From contig NZ_MLCF01000041.1 in assembly GCF_001879105.1 (NCBI RefSeq), positions 1-64,000 of the forward strand: 64,000 nt of DNA. The letters are read 5' to 3'. A model generated the notes under the pieces. The model had not been told where the DNA came from, did not search any database, and saw only the letters and a program-made list of their open reading frames with translations. How positions within the stretch are numbered: the first letter of the stretch is position 1; the number at the start of each line of letters is the position of its first letter. Both the position numbers and the translations under genes were made by a program. Shown piece by piece: positions 59,745 through 64,000 of the stretch. Origin of the DNA: Mangrovactinospora gilvigrisea. GTDB taxonomy: Bacteria; Actinomycetota; Actinomycetes; Streptomycetales; Streptomycetaceae.

Positions 59745-60611
59745 CTACTGCTCGGCCGCGGCGCCGCCCGCTCCGACCAGGCCGCGGGAGGCGGCGTCAG
59801 TCGCCAGCGCGTCGACGCGCCGCATCTCGCGGGGCGCCCCCAGCGCCGTCACCGCCGGTATCGCCCCGCGCAGCGGCTGCAGCCCGCGCAGCCACCACTG
59901 CCCGTAGACGTGTGCCGCCCGCCGCTCCACCCCGTCCGCGATCCGCTGCGCCGCCGGCCCCACCGGATACGTCCGGTTCAGCGGCCACGGCAGCCGCGAC
60001 CGCATCATCCGCAGCGCCTCGTCGCGATCCGCGCCGCGCACCATCTCGGTGTCGGTCCACGTCAGGTACGCCACCCCGACGCCCACCCCGCGGTGCCCCA
60101 CCTCCGCCCGCAGCGCGTGCGCGAACGCCTCGACGCCCGCCTTGCTCGCGCAGTACGCCGTCATCAGCGGCGCCGGCGTCAGCGCCGCCAGCGACGCGAT
60201 CTGCAGCAGATAGCCGCGGGTGGCCAGCAGATGCGGCAGGAACGCCCGCGCCGTGATCGTCGATCCGACGAGGTTCACCTGGAGCGTCCGCTCGAACGCC
60301 GCCGCGTCGGACTCCACGAACGGCCCGCCCATCGCCACGCCCGCGTTGGCGACGGCCGCGTCCACCCGCCCGTACCGCGCGGCGATCTCCTCCGCGACCT
60401 CGGCCATCCGCGCCCGGTCCGTCACATCGGCGTCCCACGCCGTCGCGTCCGGGCCGCACCGCTCGGCGACCGACTTCAGCCGGTCCGGCTCCAGCCCGAC
60501 GAGGGCGATCCGCGCGCCCCGCGCGGCCAGCGCCTCCGCGAGGTGCTGCCCGACGCCCCGCGCGGCGCCCGTCACCGCGATCACCCGGTTGTTGAGCGGA
60601 CTGCCCGTCAC
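59745..60611 (-). CDS. Short-chain dehydrogenase/reductase
   Basis: The protein has 288 residues, a classical SDR: cofactor loop VTGAARGVG near residues 13-21, NAGVAMGG, Ser in LQIASLAAL and the catalytic YCASK. GTG at 60611 overlaps the stop of the monooxygenase/hydrolase fusion gene (GTGA), so the two are coupled. It likely oxidises an alcohol to the ketone that the monooxygenase attacks, or reworks the product alcohol. The C-terminal part (LRGAIPAVTALG) follows the type seen in mycobacterial and Streptomyces lipid or steroid SDRs. Confidence 0.9.
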   Translation of the reverse strand: MTGSPLNNRVIAVTGAARGVGQHLAEALAARGARIALVGLEPDRLKSVAERCGPDATAWDADVTDRARMAEVAEEIAARYGRVDAAVANAGVAMGGPFVESDAAAFERTLQVNLVGSTITARAFLPHLLATRGYLLQIASLAALTPAPLMTAYCASKAGVEAFAHALRAEVGHRGVGVGVAYLTWTDTEMVRGADRDEALRMMRSRLPWPLNRTYPVGPAAQRIADGVERRAAHVYGQWWLRGLQPLRGAIPAVTALGAPREMRRVDALATDAASRGLVGAGGAAAEQ

Positions 60612-63046
60612 TCCGCACCTCCCGTTGGTCCCACGAGTCCCACCTGTCCGGCCAGTTCGCGGATCGCGCCCGCCACCTCGTCCGGCCGCTCGATCGGCGT
60701 CATGTGCCCGGCGCCGGGCAGCACGGTCAGCCCGGTGCAGTCCGGCAGCGCGGCCTCCAGCCGCCGCGCGTGGATCTGCGGCGTCAGCCGGTCGTCGGTG
60801 CCGACCAGCACCCGGGTGGGGACGTCCAGCTTCCCCGCGCCGTCCCGCAGATCGAGCGTCGCCAGCACCTTCGACCACGCCACCCGGACGTCCGTCGGAC
60901 AGGCGTGCACCACCCGCGCCGACATCTCCGCCGCAGCGCTGCCGGCGTCCCGGCCGAGGATCCCCCAGGCGAGCACCCGGCTGCCGAGCCCGGTCACCGG
61001 GCCCATCGGGGCCCGCGCGCCCAGCACCAGGTCGGTGGCGCGGGCCCGCGCCCGGCCCAGGAAGGCGGGCAGCACCGTGCTCTCCTTGAGCAGCCGGTGC
61101 GCGCCGGTGGAGGTGAGCAGCGCGGCCGCCGTCCGCTCCCGCACCGCGGGCCGGTCGGCGGCGGCCAGCAGCGTCATGCTGCCCATCGAGTGCCCGGCGA
61201 GCACGGCCCGCTGCCCGTCCGGGACGGTCGCCAGCACGACGGCCTCGAGGTCGTCGGCGAGAGCCCGGGTGCTGTAGCCGGTGCGCCGGTCCTCGGGCCG
61301 GCTGCTGCGGCCGTGGCCGCGCAGGTCGTAGGCGACCACCCGGTAGTCGCGGCGGAGCCGGCGGACGACGTGCCGCCAGAAGAGCGTGGAGCAGCACCAG
61401 CCGTGCACCAGCAGCACGGTGGGCGCGTCCGGCGGGCAGGCGTCGGCGTGCACCTCGACATGGAGCCGGACGCCGTCGGTGGAGGCGACCTGCCGCACCT
61501 CGGGCCGTCCGGTCGGCTCGGGGCGGAACTCAGCGGCGCGGGCCCGCCGGGTGGCGAGCCGGAAGGCGACGGTGCTGCGCGGCCACAGCGTGGTGTTGCG
61601 GCCGGTGCTGTCCTGGTACCAGCTGCGGCAGCCGCCGGTGGACCAGACGGTGCGCTCCATGCTGCGCTGCAACCCGCGGTTCCAGCGGTCCTGGGCGTCG
61701 GCGCGCGGGTGCAGCGGCGCGCCGCCGAGGGCCTCGCTGCGGCGCACCGCGTCCATCACCAGGTTCAGCTGGGACTCGATGATCTGCACCATCGAGCTGT
61801 GCCCCAGGCCGGTGTTGGGGCCGATGAGCAGAAACATGTTGGGGAAGCCGGCGACGGCGGTGCCGCGCAGCGCGCGCATGCCCTGCTCGCGCCAGACCTC
61901 GGAGAGGGTGCGGCCGTCGAGGCCGGTGGTGCCGGCGGCGGCCGGCGGCTCGGTGGCGTGGAAGCCGGTGGCGAAGATCAGCGCGTCGGCCTCGTGGACG
62001 GTGCCGTCGGAGGCGATCAGCCGCCCGCCGTCGACCTTGGCGAGGCCGGAGGCGACCAGTTCGGCGTTGTCCGCGGCGATCGCCGGATAGAAGTCGTCCG
62101 AGAGCAGCACCCGCTTGCAGCCCAGGGTGTAATCGGGCGTCAGCTTCGCCCGCAGCCCGGGATCCTTGATGTGGTGGTGCAGATGGGCCAGGGCGAGCCG
62201 CTCGCCGGCCCGCATCATCCGCGGGTTGCGGGTGAAGGCGGGGACGTAGGCCTCGCGGGCCGTCCAGATGCCGAGCCGGGTGGCGAGCCGGGCCGCCGGG
62301 AGCGCGTTGTAGAGGCGCTGCCGGGCGCCGCCGATGGAGTGGTTGAGGCGCGGCATGATCCAGGCGGGGGTGCGCTGGAAGAGCGTCAGCCGCTCGGCCT
62401 TCGGCTGGATGCCGGGGACGATCTGGATCGCCGAGGCGCCGGTGCCGACCACGGCGACCCGGCGGCCGGCGGGGTCGAAGTCGTGGTCCCACCGGGAGGA
62501 GTGGAAGACCGGGCCGGGGAAGGTGTCGAGGCCGGGGATGTCCGGCAGCGCCGGGTCGGAGAGCGGGCCGCACGCGGATATCAGGAAGTCCGCGGTGAGC
62601 GCCGGCAGTTCCGGGTTTCCGGTGGTGAGCCGCCAGTGCCCGGCGACCGCGTCCCAGTCGGCCGAGCGCGCCTCGGTGCGGAACCGGATGCGGTCGCGCA
62701 GCCCGAGGCGGTCGGTGCACTCCCGGAGGTACTGCTGGATCTCCGGCTGGGTGGAGAAGCTCTCCGGCCAGCGGGGGTTGGGCGCGAAGGAGAACGCGTA
62801 GAGGTGCGAGGGGACGTCGCAGGCGCACCCCGGATAGGTGTTGTCGCGCCAGGTGCCGCCGACGTCGTCGGCGCGCTCCAGCAGCAGGAAGTCGTGGATG
62901 CCGGCCTCGGCGAGGCGGTGCCCGGCGGCCAGTCCGGCGAATCCGGTGCCGATGACCGCGGCCCGTACGTGCCGCACCGGCGCCGCGGCCGGGGCGGGTG
63001 TCTCGGCCGGGGCCGAACGGGGTTCTGCGGTCGGGACGTTGGGCAT
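60608..63046 (-). CDS. Baeyer-Villiger-type flavin monooxygenase fused to alpha/beta hydrolase
   Basis: The protein has 812 residues. Residues about 25-490 are a two-dinucleotide-fold monooxygenase: FAD loop AAVIGTGFAGLAAG, the Baeyer-Villiger fingerprint FPGPVFHSSRWDHD (FxGxxxHxxxW[P/D]) near residues 176-189, NADPH loop VAVVGTGASAIQI, and IFATGFHATEP. Residues about 530-800 are an alpha/beta hydrolase: LLVHGWCCS, nucleophile AGHSMGS near 620, Asp in VGTDDRLTP, His in GAGHMTPI. One chain could turn a ketone into an ester and then cut the ester. ATG 63046 has GGGAGACGAC before it. Translationally coupled to an SDR. Confidence 0.92.
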   Translation of the reverse strand: MPNVPTAEPRSAPAETPAPAAAPVRHVRAAVIGTGFAGLAAGHRLAEAGIHDFLLLERADDVGGTWRDNTYPGCACDVPSHLYAFSFAPNPRWPESFSTQPEIQQYLRECTDRLGLRDRIRFRTEARSADWDAVAGHWRLTTGNPELPALTADFLISACGPLSDPALPDIPGLDTFPGPVFHSSRWDHDFDPAGRRVAVVGTGASAIQIVPGIQPKAERLTLFQRTPAWIMPRLNHSIGGARQRLYNALPAARLATRLGIWTAREAYVPAFTRNPRMMRAGERLALAHLHHHIKDPGLRAKLTPDYTLGCKRVLLSDDFYPAIAADNAELVASGLAKVDGGRLIASDGTVHEADALIFATGFHATEPPAAAGTTGLDGRTLSEVWREQGMRALRGTAVAGFPNMFLLIGPNTGLGHSSMVQIIESQLNLVMDAVRRSEALGGAPLHPRADAQDRWNRGLQRSMERTVWSTGGCRSWYQDSTGRNTTLWPRSTVAFRLATRRARAAEFRPEPTGRPEVRQVASTDGVRLHVEVHADACPPDAPTVLLVHGWCCSTLFWRHVVRRLRRDYRVVAYDLRGHGRSSRPEDRRTGYSTRALADDLEAVVLATVPDGQRAVLAGHSMGSMTLLAAADRPAVRERTAAALLTSTGAHRLLKESTVLPAFLGRARARATDLVLGARAPMGPVTGLGSRVLAWGILGRDAGSAAAEMSARVVHACPTDVRVAWSKVLATLDLRDGAGKLDVPTRVLVGTDDRLTPQIHARRLEAALPDCTGLTVLPGAGHMTPIERPDEVAGAIRELAGQVGLVGPTGGAE

Positions 63047-63153
63047 GTCGTCTCCCTGGTCTGGGCGCCCTGGACCGTACTTACCGCACAGTAGAACTCG
63101 GCGGTAGGGAAGGGAAGGCCCGCGACAGGGAGTGCGTCCGGATCAGCCGGCGG

Positions 63154-63933
63154 TCAGCGGAACTGCCAGAAGCGGAAGAGCTGGCGGCCTACCTCGGCGA
63201 GGTAGGGGTCGGCGCCGAACCAGCCGAACACCCCGTAGACGCCGCTGAAGAAGACGCTGTTGATGCTCGGGATCCACAGCAGGCCGAAGACGATGATCAG
63301 CGCGTACGGGGCCACCTGCGCGACCGAGCGGCGCAGCTCGTGCGGCAGCCACGGCTCGATCACGCCGTAGCCGTCCAGGCCGGGCACCGGGATCAGGTTG
63401 AGGATCGTCGCGCTGATCTGCAGCAGCCCCAGGAACGCCAGCGCCGAGCGGAACGCGGCTGGGATGGCGTCGCCGGTCAGCCCGATCGGTACCAGCATCG
63501 CCGCGGCGAAGAGCGCGTTGGTCGCCGGGCCGACGAGCGACACCAGGCTGTTGCGCCACCGTCCGCGGATGTCGCCCGGCTGGACGTAGACCGCTCCGCC
63601 GGGCAGGCCGATGCCGCCCAGGATCACGAAGATCACTGGCAGGACGATCGAGTAGAGCGGGTTGACGTACCGCCGCGGATCCAGCGTCAGATAGCCGCGC
63701 AGCGCGACGGATCGGTCGCCGGAGGCGTAGGCGACCCGGGCGTGGGCGTACTCGTGGAGGCAGAGCGAGACCACCCACCCGGAGACGGTGAAGAAGAACA
63801 CCGCCAGCCCGATCCCCCCGGGATTGGACGTCGTGCCGTCCACCACGAACCACAGGATCGCCCCGGTCAGGGCGAAGACGCCCACCACGGCCAGAAAGAT
63901 CGGGCTGATGCGCGTTGCACTCCGCGTACTCAT
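63154..63933 (-). CDS. M50 (site-2 protease) family membrane metalloprotease
   Basis: The protein has 259 residues with about six hydrophobic helices. The zinc motif HEYAHA lies near residue 60 and the third ligand in NLIPVPGLDGYGV near residue 180, both needed for intramembrane proteolysis. It lacks PDZ and CBS domains, so it is the minimal Rv-type class. Possible substrates are anti-sigma factors or membrane proteins. The start is ATG 63933. The 107 bases between it and the fusion protein gene, and the last 67 bases of the window, hold no other gene. Confidence 0.9.
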   Translation of the reverse strand: MSTRSATRISPIFLAVVGVFALTGAILWFVVDGTTSNPGGIGLAVFFFTVSGWVVSLCLHEYAHARVAYASGDRSVALRGYLTLDPRRYVNPLYSIVLPVIFVILGGIGLPGGAVYVQPGDIRGRWRNSLVSLVGPATNALFAAAMLVPIGLTGDAIPAAFRSALAFLGLLQISATILNLIPVPGLDGYGVIEPWLPHELRRSVAQVAPYALIIVFGLLWIPSINSVFFSGVYGVFGWFGADPYLAEVGRQLFRFWQFR

Positions 63934-64000
63934 CCCCCCATCCTCGCAGCCCGGCCGGGCCGAAGGGGCGCCCCGGCACGCGTCCTGCCAGGCGAAGCCC

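Overview
The window is very GC-rich actinomycete DNA, most likely from Streptomyces or a close relative (Streptomycetaceae). The evidence is the strong third-position GC of every convincing gene, GTG starts and ATGA overlaps, a katG/CatR-type Fur pair, DasR-type operators in front of a chitinase, an XRE/DUF397 pair, a Methyltransf_19 gene, an F420-dependent oxidoreductase and likely leaderless starts. I saw no rRNA, tRNA, CRISPR array or transposase.

1-14.5 kb is a defence island. On the minus strand, a Ser/Thr kinase, an SNF2-family helicase and a very large Eco57I-type adenine methyltransferase lie in line. The methyltransferase runs off the left edge. The helicase-methyltransferase pair looks like the accessory half (drmD/drmMI) of a class 1 DISARM system whose core genes would lie outside the window. 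A second kinase with a coiled-coil tail is divergent from the first and is followed by an McrB/McrC pair. 14.6-15.4 kb holds small, possibly decayed genes, and 15.7-16.4 kb a HigB/HigA-like toxin-antitoxin pair.

16.6-20.9 kb is an unusual biosynthetic cassette: an acyltransferase-like domain fused to a ThiF/E1-type adenylating enzyme, two different ketoacyl-ACP synthase III enzymes and a free acyl carrier protein, in one probable operon. A GH130-like enzyme follows after about 210 bases.

22-34 kb is ordinary chromosomal content: a VOC protein, a DUF1345 membrane protein divergent from a TetR regulator/SGNH hydrolase operon, a thioesterase, an AraC regulator, a secreted or membrane-anchored protein, catalase-peroxidase with its Fur-type regulator, a hydrolase, a DoxX-like protein, DUF397 plus XRE, and a Methyltransf_19 protein.

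34-41 kb ends in a compact catabolic locus: DUF1177, an OPT-family transporter, an AroM-like protein and an Asp/Glu/hydantoin-racemase-like protein, divergent from an IclR regulator that is followed by a PepE-type dipeptidase. It may handle an unusual acidic dipeptide or related small peptide.

41-48.5 kb has a secreted GH18 chitinase with two dre-like boxes, then an AspT antiporter - aspartate 4-decarboxylase - AspT antiporter locus. This fits proton-motive aspartate/alanine exchange, and the decarboxylase carries a histone-like Lys/Ala tail.

48.5-64 kb has three primase/polymerase-like genes (one with an intact active-site motif), an endonuclease/exonuclease/phosphatase protein, a secreted family 8 polysaccharide lyase, a PAC2 protein, methionine aminopeptidase, a Tm-1-like protein and an F420-dependent NADP reductase-like protein. 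A Baeyer-Villiger monooxygenase/hydrolase fusion coupled to a short-chain dehydrogenase and an M50-type membrane protease complete the window.
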